Below, piece after piece: positions 1 through 8,891 of a DNA stretch of 19,236 nucleotides. Where the stretch lies: contig DDSQ01000135.1 of NCBI GenBank assembly GCA_002343845.1, positions 299-19,534 of the forward strand, read 5' to 3'. The position numbers and the translations under genes are program-made. Each line of letters opens with the position of its first letter. The first letter of the stretch is position 1. A model generated the notes under the pieces. That model saw only the letters and a program-made list of their open reading frames with translations. It did not search any database and was not told the DNA's origin. The DNA comes from Planctomycetes bacterium UBA2386 (lineage in GTDB: Bacteria > Planctomycetota > UBA1135 > UBA2386).

Positions 1-482
1 CCGGTCGGGAAGCCCGCGCCGCCGCGACCACGCAGGCCGGACGCGACGACCTCTTCGACGACGGCGGCGGGCGCCATGCCGAGCGCGCGCTGCAGTCCGC
101 GCAGGCCGCCGTGCGCTTCGTAGTCGGCGAGCGAGAGCGGATCGGTGATGCCGGCGCGCGCGAAGCACAGGCGTTCCTGCTTCGCGAGGAACGGGATCGC
201 CTCGACCTTGCCCTGGCTCAGGCGGTGGGCGTTGCCCTGCAGGAAGCCCATCGCGAACAGGTCCGCGACGTCCCCGGGCTCGACCGGGCCGTAGCCGATG
301 CGGCCCTGCTTCGTCTCGACCTCGACGAACGGTTCGAGCCAGAACAGGCCGCGGCTGCTGGTGCGCACCACCTGCACCGCGGCTCCCGTGCGCTTGCCTT
401 CGGCGGCGATCGCCTTCGCCACGGCGTCGGCGCCGAGGCTCAGCGCGGTCGCGTCGCGCGGCACGCAGACTCGGATCGTCAT
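1..482 (-). CDS. fdsB: NAD-dependent formate dehydrogenase beta subunit FdsB (NuoF-like), C-terminus off window
   Basis: Partial gene: it starts with ATG at 482 and stays open to the left edge (160 codons seen). FdsB carries the FMN and 4Fe-4S centre that pass formate electrons to NAD+ in cytoplasmic Mo/W formate dehydrogenases. Residues 1-45 (MTIRVCVPRDATALSLGADA onward) form the thioredoxin-like N-terminal part. The stretch SSRGLFWLEPFVEVET at about 45-60 resembles FdsB rather than Complex I NuoF, which lacks this extension. The last visible residues, GLRGRGGAGFPT, are the classical NuoF-family FMN/NADH-binding glycine loop. The ATG overlaps the TGA of fdsG (ATGA), so the two are translationally coupled. 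A NuoF-type subunit of a hydrogenase or other NADH-linked enzyme is the alternative; the fds assignment comes from remembered family sequence. The catalytic subunit fdsA is expected to the left. Confidence 0.88.
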   Translation of the reverse strand, partial: MTIRVCVPRDATALSLGADAVAKAIAAEGKRTGAAVQVVRTSSRGLFWLEPFVEVETKQGRIGYGPVEPGDVADLFAMGFLQGNAHRLSQGKVEAIPFLAKQERLCFARAGITDPLSLADYEAHGGLRGLQRALGMAPAAVVEEVVASGLRGRGGAGFPT

Positions 483-1003
483 CGTGCGCTCCTCGCCTGC
501 TCCAGCAGGGCGTCGGCCTTGGCCGGCGTCACGCGGCCGTGCAGTTCGCCGTCGAGCATCGCCGCCGGCGACACCGCGCAGTTGCCGAGGCAATAGACCG
601 GTTCGATGGTCACGGCGCCGTCCGGCGAGGTCTGCCCGAGTTTGCAGCCGAGTGCCCGCTCGACGTGGGCGGTGAGTTCGCGGCTACCACACGCCTGGCA
701 GCTCTCGGCCTGGCAGAGTTTCAGCACGGCTCGCCCGGGCGGGGTGGTGCGGAAGTCGTGGTAGAACGAGATGACGCCGTGGATCTCGGCGCGCGAACGG
801 TTGAGGGCCTTGGCGATCGGGCGCACGACGCCGGGCGGCACGTGGCCGAACGCCGCCTGCACGTCGTGCAGGATCGGCAGCAGGCTGCCGGGCACGCTGG
901 CCCAGCGATCGAGGATGGGCTGCAGCTTGCTGCTGTCGGCGGCGGACAGGGCGGGGCCGCTGCGAGGACCTCGGGTGCGCGGGACGACGGAGTCTTTCTT
1001 CAC
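479..1003 (-). CDS. fdsG: NAD-dependent formate dehydrogenase gamma subunit FdsG (NuoE-like 2Fe-2S protein)
   Basis: 174 residues, GTG start at 1003. This is a thioredoxin-fold [2Fe-2S] subunit that pairs with the FMN subunit encoded just downstream. The four cluster ligands are visible as C97-x4-C102 (LCQAESC) and C138-x3-C142 (YCLGNC). SRAEIHGVISFYHDFR at about 70-85 and LLPILHDVQ at 41-49 match the FdsG/NuoE family closely, and the length fits FdsG. Residues 1-25 are a poorly conserved Lys/Arg/Pro-rich leader. No good Shine-Dalgarno precedes the GTG, so the exact start is uncertain. The stop overlaps the fdsB start by ATGA. A 75-base gap separates the gene from the propeller gene upstream on the same strand, so a shared transcript is possible but not shown. 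NuoE of another NADH-linked complex is the alternative. Confidence 0.88.
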   Translation of the reverse strand: MKKDSVVPRTRGPRSGPALSAADSSKLQPILDRWASVPGSLLPILHDVQAAFGHVPPGVVRPIAKALNRSRAEIHGVISFYHDFRTTPPGRAVLKLCQAESCQACGSRELTAHVERALGCKLGQTSPDGAVTIEPVYCLGNCAVSPAAMLDGELHGRVTPAKADALLEQARSAR

Positions 1004-1078
1004 GGGCGTGCTGGGATGGCGGCGGAAAGGCCGCGAGCCGCGCAGATTAGGTTTCGGCGCGTGCTGCTGGCAACCACC

Positions 1079-2209
1079 CTACCGACGTTCTGCGGGCGGG
1101 GCCGGGAATGCCACGCGGGAGACCGTTCGCCGCGGCGAGGCGAGATCGACCAACCACAGCCCGTGCTGTTCGTCGGCAACGCCGGCGAGCATCGCGGTCG
1201 AGGCTGCCGCGGTCCGCCCGTCGGGCGACAACACGAACGGAAAGGCCGCTGCCGCCGGCACGCGCGAGTCCTTCGGTGGCGTGCCGCGCACGACCACGGT
1301 CTCGCGCGTGGCACCGCCGGTGCGCGTCGTCTCGAACAGGCTCCACGCCACCTCGCCGTCCTTGCCGCGTCGCGCCAGGCCGGCGACGAGCCCGCTGCCG
1401 TCGGGCAGCCACTGCAGGGAGCCGCAGTCGACCTCGCGGCGGTTGCCGAGCGGGATCGTGCGTTCGAGCCGGCCTTCGGCGAACACGAGGAGGGCCGTGG
1501 CTCCGTCGCGCGTGCGTTCTCGCGCCGGGAACACGATCGCCTTGGTGTCAGGGGACACCGCGGGCATCGGCAACGGCTGCCACGCGCAATCGGCGGGCGG
1601 CGTCAGCAGCACCTTGCGGGCGAGGGTCTCGGGATCGAGTTCGCCGAACTGCCAGCGCTGCTCGTCCTTGGAGTCGGCGACGAACCAGCCGACGCCGGCG
1701 CCGAACGGCACCAGCACGAGCTCCTCGCCACGCGCGCCGCGTTCGTGCTGGGTCTCGCCACTGCGCAGATCGACGCGCCGCACGCCCTTGTCGCCGAAGA
1801 ACAGGCGGCTGCCGATGGCGACCGGCGCCATGTAGAACGCGGCCTCGGCACCGTCGTCGAGCGGCAGTTCGAGCGTGCGCACGGTGGCGGCGGTGGTGGG
1901 GTCGAGAGTGGTTGCGGTGACCATGCCCTGGTCGCCCTTGCTGGCCCAGAGCACGACGGCGTGGGCGCCGGTGCTGTCCCAGAGTGGCGTGGCCATCGCT
2001 TCGCTTGGGGCGGTGAACAGCACGCGGGTCGTGTCGTCGCGGCGGTCGTGCAGCGCGATCGCGAGTCGTTCTTCGCCGGCGCGGGCGAGGAACAGGATGC
2101 GGTGGCCGTCCTGGTGCCACGCGGGTCGGCACGCGAAGGCGGCGCCGAGGGCGAGCAGCGTGGCCGTGGCCACGAGGCGGGTGAGGCAGCGGCGGCGTGG
2201 CGTGAGCAC
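1079..2209 (-). CDS. TolB/PD40-type beta-propeller protein, probable lipoprotein
   Basis: 376 residues if translation starts at the GTG at 2209. This start was chosen because it gives an export signal: basic residues (TPRRR), then a hydrophobic core LVATATLLALGAAFA at about 12-26, then C27. The AFAC site is only a weak lipobox, so lipidation is tentative. The mature part has repeated PD40-like strands: WDSTGAHAVVLW at about 77-88, PAVSPDTKAIVFPA, LQWLPDGSGLVAG and FVLSPDGRTAAAS. These are typical of TolB/WD40-like propellers acting as periplasmic or outer-membrane-facing binding scaffolds. No catalytic motif is seen. The reading frame is open a further 92 codons upstream to 2485, but that part is Arg/Pro-rich and reads like non-coding GC-rich DNA. 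It lies upstream of fdsG on the same strand; no functional link to formate oxidation is evident. Confidence 0.72.
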   Translation of the reverse strand: MLTPRRRCLTRLVATATLLALGAAFACRPAWHQDGHRILFLARAGEERLAIALHDRRDDTTRVLFTAPSEAMATPLWDSTGAHAVVLWASKGDQGMVTATTLDPTTAATVRTLELPLDDGAEAAFYMAPVAIGSRLFFGDKGVRRVDLRSGETQHERGARGEELVLVPFGAGVGWFVADSKDEQRWQFGELDPETLARKVLLTPPADCAWQPLPMPAVSPDTKAIVFPARERTRDGATALLVFAEGRLERTIPLGNRREVDCGSLQWLPDGSGLVAGLARRGKDGEVAWSLFETTRTGGATRETVVVRGTPPKDSRVPAAAAFPFVLSPDGRTAAASTAMLAGVADEQHGLWLVDLASPRRTVSRVAFPAPPAERR

Positions 2210-2892
2210 GCGGGAACGATAACGACGTCTTGGCGCGAACTTCTTCTCGGCGCGGTTGCGCGCTACCTCGGGTTCGGCGGAGACCACGTGTTGTGTCGTT
2301 CGCCGGAGCGGGGAAGTCCCGACTGCCGGTGTGCGGCGAGGATCTCTTGGAAAGAGGAGCGAATGGATGAGCGACCAACGTCGTCGGGCTACCGGGCTAC
2401 CGGGCGGGATGCTCGCTGCTCCGGTGCCCCCCTGTAGTTCCTGCACCGCCTTCGCAGCGTAGGCGTCGATGGGGCCGGGGTGCATGGGTGCTCCACCGGC
2501 GCGCGGTTGTAGCCGCGACGGCAGTTGCTGCGAAGCGGCCCAGAGGACCTCGGCGGTGCAGTTGCCCGGCCTCGGTCGAGCGTGCGTTGTCGCTGCTAGG
2601 ATCGGTGCGCGGGCTCTGCGTTGCGTGAATGCGCGAACCGCTGCGACTCGCGCGAGCGCTCAGGAATCAGCGGACCGCGAAAAAGAACCTTGAACGTTGT
2701 TGGCGAGCGCGACCGCAACGACCGCGCCGAGAATCGAAGCGCGCGTCACGCAAGAACTTGGCTCCCGCGCCTTGCGAACGACGCGACGCGTTCTGGATCG
2801 CGCAATCGCGCGTCATGCGCTCGCGGCGAACACCTCGCTCTTGCGCGTTCCTCGAAAGTCGAGTAGACGGCGACGACGAGGTCGCTGCGTCC
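2210..2892. other. Gene-poor stretch, no confident gene
   Basis: About 680 bases between the minus-strand propeller gene and the plus-strand low-GC genes. It presumably holds their promoters, but no convincing -35/-10 pair could be picked. Two overlapping tiny plus-strand ORFs follow a good Shine-Dalgarno (GAGGAG, 2354-2359): 2363-2437 (24 aa) and 2367-2462 (31 aa, containing CSSC). A tandem direct repeat CGGGCTAC lies at 2385-2392 and 2393-2400. A short hairpin, CGCGG/CCGCG, lies at 2502-2506/2513-2517. From about 2600 to 2900 the DNA is rich in CGCG and CGA words. Its frames give Arg-rich peptides that look non-coding or decayed. Confidence 0.6.
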
Positions 2893-3177
2893 GTGGGTGA
2901 GTCCGCGGCGCGACGCGGCCGCTTGGTGTGCACAGACAAGATCCTGAACACGTGGGAGTACCAGATCACGCACTCTGCAACAGTCACAGGGCGAGACAAA
3001 AACGGAAGACTCGTGCTGCAAAGCAAGATGGGTGTAGGAGCCGAGGGGAGGCACTATGTCGAGGACGTTCCGCCAAGCTACAAGCAAGGGCCTCCTGAGG
3101 CATCGGGTGAGCCGCCAAGGGTGGATTACCATGCTCCCAATCCCGGACCTATCATCGCCATGGGAGGACAGGCGTGA
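2893..3177 (+). CDS. Small protein resembling the C-terminal end of a papain/NlpC-like polymorphic-toxin domain; probable remnant
   Basis: 94 residues from GTG 2893. The frame is open back to ATG 2629 (182 aa), but the extra part is Arg-rich and unlike protein, so the start is unsure. The core reads ITHSATVTGRDKNGRLV, then LQSKMGVGAEGRHYVEDVPP. This resembles the H-S-x-x-V, D-x-(D/N)-G, S-K-W/M-G, DVP pattern seen in NlpC/P60-like effector domains at the ends of Rhs and other polymorphic toxins, where that His is catalytic. The N-terminal half with the catalytic Cys is missing (a lone C follows the RRGRLV stretch), so activity is doubtful. The resemblance is from memory, not a search. The stop overlaps the next gene's GTG (GTGA). 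GC falls near 2930, suggesting acquired DNA. An unrelated orphan gene is the alternative. Confidence 0.45.
   Translation: MGESAARRGRLVCTDKILNTWEYQITHSATVTGRDKNGRLVLQSKMGVGAEGRHYVEDVPPSYKQGPPEASGEPPRVDYHAPNPGPIIAMGGQA
3162..3168 (+). promoter_or_regulatory. Shine-Dalgarno GGGAGGA fixing the GTG start at 3174
   Basis: GGGAGGA ends five bases before GTG 3174 and lies inside the end of the preceding gene. It is one of the strongest ribosome sites in the window. It supports both the GTG start and translational coupling of the two low-GC genes. Confidence 0.7.
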
Positions 3178-4211
3178 CGAGGGTATCCACGGCGGTCGTG
3201 CTTGCCTATGTTGCATGGGCGGTTCCATCGGTCGCACAGAACAATGACGCACATGAACAACGGTCGTTTGAGCTCCGTTACACTGTCGATCTGTTAGAGT
3301 GCCCACCACGACCTCTCAGCGATTCTGAGCTGGTGGGGGGGGCTCTGATCCGACCGTTCCGGTTTGCCGGGGCTTTCTCGGGCTCCGGACAGGTGATAGT
3401 GCTTGCGGTAAACGAAGTCGTGATTCAGTTGGATGTCGCGACCGGCAAGATCGCACCCGTTAGCATTGAATCTGGTGCTACTAGGTATGTGCATGCCGCA
3501 GTGTCTTCTGCAGAGCACTCGGTCGCGGTTCTGAGTGCATCAGGCCTGTTTCGCATCGATATCGGTGGATCGGCAAAGGAGATTGGCTTGACTCTGCCTG
3601 GATCGAGTGCGAAGTGGGCGGCTGCGGGACAGGGTGGGTTGGTCGCTGCGTGGACGCACGATAGTAGAAACCTCTGGGTCGCGGATACAGCGGACGAACA
3701 TGGGGCCTGGACTCCTTTGTTGGGCCAGGGCAACGTGCTGTGGGCAGATACTGACGGGCATACAATTTGGTGTGCCCGTGACGCCGGGCATGGACAAATG
3801 AGCGTTTGCGTAAAGCGACCAGGCAAGGAGGTGGAAGTGGTGGCTAGCACGGAGCGTATGGCCAGGATATGCGCTAAGCGACTGGCCGACTCCGACATGA
3901 TTGTGGCGGCAGGAGTCGGACTGCGTGTGATAGAAGCTACAAGAGAACTTGACGGGGTGAAGGTCGAGAGAAGTACTCAGGATCGTGTCTTGGCCGGCCT
4001 AGGAATCGTCGATCAGAATCGCGCGGTAGCTGTGACGCATGACAGGATGTTGCTATACGAGCGGGGGCCTACATGGAGTGTGCGAGAAGAGTGGGTAGCA
4101 CCGCACAGCATTCAGGGATTCCTCTGGAACGGGATCCAGAGCCATGCGGTAATCGTGTTCGCAGATGCCGGCAAAGTCAGGCTCAGCTTACTACACGTCC
4201 GGTGCAAGTAG
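3174..4211 (+). CDS. Exported protein of unknown function, propeller-like repeats, low GC
   Basis: 345 residues, GTG start at 3174 backed by the GGGAGGA site. It has a signal peptide, MTRVSTAVVLAYVAWAVPSVAQ, with probable cleavage after the VAQ at 20-22, so it is periplasmic or secreted. The rest has recurring short beta-strand units: VIVLAVNEVVIQLDVATG at about 75-92, VAVLSASGLFRIDIGG, LVAAWTHDSRNLWVAD, HTIWCARDAG, AVAVTHDRMLLYERG and AVIVFADAGKVRLSLL at the end. These suggest a six- or seven-bladed beta-propeller without recognisable catalytic residues. The family is not recognised. Sample lines are 57-60% GC against about 70% in ftsH, and codon use is correspondingly less GC3-biased. It overlaps the small toxin-like gene by GTGA, so the two are expressed together. 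A partner or periplasmic neutraliser role is conceivable but is pure inference. Confidence 0.75.
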   Translation: MTRVSTAVVLAYVAWAVPSVAQNNDAHEQRSFELRYTVDLLECPPRPLSDSELVGGALIRPFRFAGAFSGSGQVIVLAVNEVVIQLDVATGKIAPVSIESGATRYVHAAVSSAEHSVAVLSASGLFRIDIGGSAKEIGLTLPGSSAKWAAAGQGGLVAAWTHDSRNLWVADTADEHGAWTPLLGQGNVLWADTDGHTIWCARDAGHGQMSVCVKRPGKEVEVVASTERMARICAKRLADSDMIVAAGVGLRVIEATRELDGVKVERSTQDRVLAGLGIVDQNRAVAVTHDRMLLYERGPTWSVREEWVAPHSIQGFLWNGIQSHAVIVFADAGKVRLSLLHVRCK

Positions 4212-4255
4212 CCGGCCCCGAGCCGAGATACCGTCCCCACTTCGCGGAACGACCG

Positions 4256-5467
4256 ATGCGCCACACCCTGCTCCCAGCCCTCCTCGCCTCCAGCTGGACC
4301 CTGACCGCGACCGCCCAGACGTCGCTGGTCGTGCCCGACAACTTCCCGGACATCGGCAGTGCGATCGCGGCCGCGAGCCCAGGTGCCGTGATCCACGTGA
4401 AGAGCCGGCCGCTGCCGTACCCGCCGTTCGTGATCGACAAGCCGATCACCATCGTCGGCTCGGGCGTCGACCAAGGCGCCCCGATGGTCAGCGTCACGGT
4501 GGGCATCGGCATCGACGTGCAGCTCGCCCCTGGCGAACGTGCGTCGATCACCCGCATCGACTGCATGTCGGCGTCCGGCGCGACGCTCACGCGCGCGCTC
4601 GTCGTCAACGGCGGCCACCTGACGCTCGAGGACTGCCGCTTCTTCGGCGGCCACGATCCGGTCGGCGGTGCCGGTCTCGCCGTCGTCGAGGCAATCGGCG
4701 CCGACCTCGTGGCGGTGTTCTCCCGGTTCGAAGGCGGCACCCGCGCGACCGCGCTGCGGGCGACCACGAGCCGCGTGTCGGTGGTGTCGACGCGGTGCTT
4801 CGGCGCCAACCCGGACAGCCCCGGCATCGACGCGATCGACAGCACCGTGCACGGCAACGACGCGTGGTTGCTCGGCGGCGAGAGCTTCGTCGGGACTCCG
4901 GGCGGCCCGGCCCTGCGCGTCGCTGGCGCCAGCAGCGTCTGGTTCTGCGACTCGCAGATGCGCGGCGGCATGGGAACGCCCGCAGGCAGCGCGATCGTCA
5001 ACACGTCGGCCACGGCCGTCGAGATCGACAACAACGCGCTGACCTCGGGATTGTCGCTCGGCGGCGCCACCCCGCCGCCGGTCATCGTCGGCCCGAGCCT
5101 CGCCAATCCGAACCTCGTGGCGCTGCGATGGAGCGAGCAGCTCTACCGCCGCGGCACGATGCGGATGGGCCAGCCCTGGTGGATCTACCTGCGTGGAACG
5201 CCGTCGTCGTCGATGGTCCTCGGCTTCAGCTTCGGGCCGACGGGCAGCGCGCCCGTGCTGACCCGGCAGCCGGCCTTGTTGCACAACGACCTGCTGTTGC
5301 TGCTCCCGCTCGCATCCGACGCCGCGGGCAACGCGAGCTTCGCCGGCGGCACGTTGCCGAACTCGGCATCGCTGTTCGGTGCGGGGCTGTGGGCGCAGGC
5401 CGCGACGCTCGGCTCGTTCCCGGTCGAAGCCTCGCCGCCGAGCGGCGTGGTCGTACGCCCGTACTGA
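4256..5467 (+). CDS. Secreted right-handed parallel beta-helix protein with planctomycete-type C-terminal domain
   Basis: 403 residues from ATG 4256. This start gives a clean signal peptide, MRHTLLPALLASSWTLTATAQ, with probable cleavage after TAQ at 19-21. The frame is open upstream to 4073, but that part overlaps the previous gene. VVPDNFPDIGSAIAAASPGAVIHV at about 25-48 is the typical entry strand of pectin-lyase-like helices, where 'x-I-x-x-A-I-x-A-A-x-x-G-x-x-I-x-V' recurs. It is followed by short rungs such as ITIVGSG, LTLEDCRFFGG, VAVFSRFEGG and VWFCDSQMRGG. Residues from about 305 on (QPWWIYLRG, LLHNDLLLLLPLASDAAGN, GGTLPNSASLFGAGLWAQAATL) resemble the C-terminal sandwich domain common in secreted planctomycete proteins. 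No lyase active-site residues can be assigned; a structural or binding role on the surface is as likely as enzymatic activity. GC returns to the high background here. Confidence 0.75.
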   Translation: MRHTLLPALLASSWTLTATAQTSLVVPDNFPDIGSAIAAASPGAVIHVKSRPLPYPPFVIDKPITIVGSGVDQGAPMVSVTVGIGIDVQLAPGERASITRIDCMSASGATLTRALVVNGGHLTLEDCRFFGGHDPVGGAGLAVVEAIGADLVAVFSRFEGGTRATALRATTSRVSVVSTRCFGANPDSPGIDAIDSTVHGNDAWLLGGESFVGTPGGPALRVAGASSVWFCDSQMRGGMGTPAGSAIVNTSATAVEIDNNALTSGLSLGGATPPPVIVGPSLANPNLVALRWSEQLYRRGTMRMGQPWWIYLRGTPSSSMVLGFSFGPTGSAPVLTRQPALLHNDLLLLLPLASDAAGNASFAGGTLPNSASLFGAGLWAQAATLGSFPVEASPPSGVVVRPY

Positions 5468-5491
5468 GCGTTCCGTCGCCCGGGGAGGCTC

Positions 5492-5521
5492 CTGGCATCG
5501 TTGCGGGGGCGGTCCTATCCT
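5492..5521 (+). promoter_or_regulatory. Candidate sigma-70-like promoter ahead of ftsH
   Basis: CTGGCA (5492-5497) and TATCCT (5516-5521) are 18 bases apart, each matching 4 of 6 consensus positions, within the 167-base gap upstream of ftsH. In GC-rich DNA such matches are weak evidence. Confidence 0.25.
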
Positions 5522-5634
5522 CGCACCTCGACGCGCCCCGCCACGGGGTGGAAGTCGCGCTGGCAAGCGGGCTACGGCCGATCACGGCGAGGCGCCGATG
5601 AACGGCTGCAGTCCGGCAGCGACGCGAGAACCCG

Positions 5635-7965
<2,331 letters not shown>

Positions 7966-8010
7966 GAGCCCTTGAAGAGCACCAGGATCCCGGTCCGCAG
8001 TTCGCCTCGT

Positions 8011-8030
8011 GCGGCCGCGCTCGCGGCCGC
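8011..8030. other. Perfect 8-bp stem-loop between ftsH and cdaA
   Basis: GCGGCCGC occurs at 8011-8018 and 8023-8030. Each copy is itself palindromic, so the pair folds as an 8-bp all-GC hairpin with a 4-base loop. It sits in the 110-base gap 45 bases after the ftsH stop and before cdaA. There is no U-tract, so it is not a classical terminator. It could be an attenuator, an mRNA-stability element, or chance in GC-rich DNA. Confidence 0.35.
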
Positions 8031-8075
8031 GCCGAGAGTCCACGCCCGTCCCTTGCCCACCCGCTGAGCCCGCGC

Positions 8076-8891
8076 ATGCCCGCCGCTCTCTCGCTGCAGA
8101 TGCTCACGATCGACGAGAGCCTCGGGGGCGCTCTCGAGGTCGGCAAGATCGTCATCGAAGTGGCGATCTTCGCGGTGCTGATCTACGTCGTGCTGCGGTT
8201 CCTGTGGATGACCCGCGGTTCGGTGCTGATCCGGGGTCTGGGCCTGCTGCTGCTGACCGCGCTGGTGGCGTCGTTCCTGCTGATCCAGACGCTCGAACTG
8301 CGCCGCGTCGGCTGGCTGGTCGAGCACCTGGCGCCGTCCGTGGTGCTCGGGCTCGTCGTCGTGTTCCACCCGGAGATCCGGCGCGCGATCGTGCAGCTTG
8401 GCGACGCGTCGATCTTCCGCCGCTTCTTCCGCCGCGAGGCGAAGATCGTGCCGCGTCTGCTGCGGGCGATCGCGCGGCTCAGCAAGGAGCGCATCGGCGC
8501 GTTGATCGCGATCGAGCGCGACTCGACGCTCGCCGAACTGACCGAGAACGGCATCATGATCGACGCCGAACTCAACAGTTACCTGATCGAGTCGATCTTC
8601 TATCCGAAGAGCGCCTTGCACGACGGTGGCGTGATCGTGCGCGACGATCGCATCGTCGCCGCCTCGTGCCTGTTCCCGCTCAGCCAGAACCCTGACATCG
8701 ACAAGCGCCTCGGCACGCGCCACCGGGCCGCGCTCGGGCTGTCGGAGGACACCGATGCACTCGTGCTGGTCGTCAGTGAGGAGACCGGCAAGATCTCGAC
8801 CGCGAGCGGCGGCACGTTGAAGTTCGACCTGACCCTCGAACAGGTCGAGCAGCAGCTCGACGAGGCGCTCGGACGCCGGCAGGCGGCATGA
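8076..8891 (+). CDS. cdaA: Membrane diadenylate cyclase CdaA (DisA_N/DAC domain)
   Basis: 271 residues. It condenses two ATP to c-di-AMP at the inner face of the membrane. Hydrophobic segments at about 24-45, 50-70 and 83-97 form the three-helix N-terminal membrane domain. The DAC domain follows from about 130. The RHR motif is intact in LGTRHRAALGLSE (212-224), and the DGA motif region reads LHDGG at 181-185, with Gly instead of the usual Ala. FYPKSALHDG and VVSEETGKIS further support the family. ATG 8076 was taken; M9 (8100) is an alternative, and neither has a clear ribosome site. The stop overlaps cdaR by ATGA, and glmM follows, reproducing the cdaA-cdaR-glmM order of Firmicutes. The product would regulate osmotic or potassium balance and wall homeostasis, by family knowledge. 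Confidence 0.93.
   Translation: MPAALSLQMLTIDESLGGALEVGKIVIEVAIFAVLIYVVLRFLWMTRGSVLIRGLGLLLLTALVASFLLIQTLELRRVGWLVEHLAPSVVLGLVVVFHPEIRRAIVQLGDASIFRRFFRREAKIVPRLLRAIARLSKERIGALIAIERDSTLAELTENGIMIDAELNSYLIESIFYPKSALHDGGVIVRDDRIVAASCLFPLSQNPDIDKRLGTRHRAALGLSEDTDALVLVVSEETGKISTASGGTLKFDLTLEQVEQQLDEALGRRQAA

Noticed and set aside
539..2437. Long plus-strand frame of 632 codons opposite fdsG and the propeller gene
   Set aside because: It is antisense to genes with clear motifs, is rich in Arg/Gly/Ala/His, and has no domain; it is a GC-rich shadow frame.
2210..2485. N-terminal extension of the propeller protein by 92 residues
   Set aside because: The extension is Arg/Pro-rich and would bury the export signal; the GTG at 2209 gives a proper signal peptide.
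7966..8075. c-di-AMP riboswitch upstream of cdaA
   Set aside because: The gap is only 110 bases and no ydaO-type core could be recognised by eye, only the GC hairpin.
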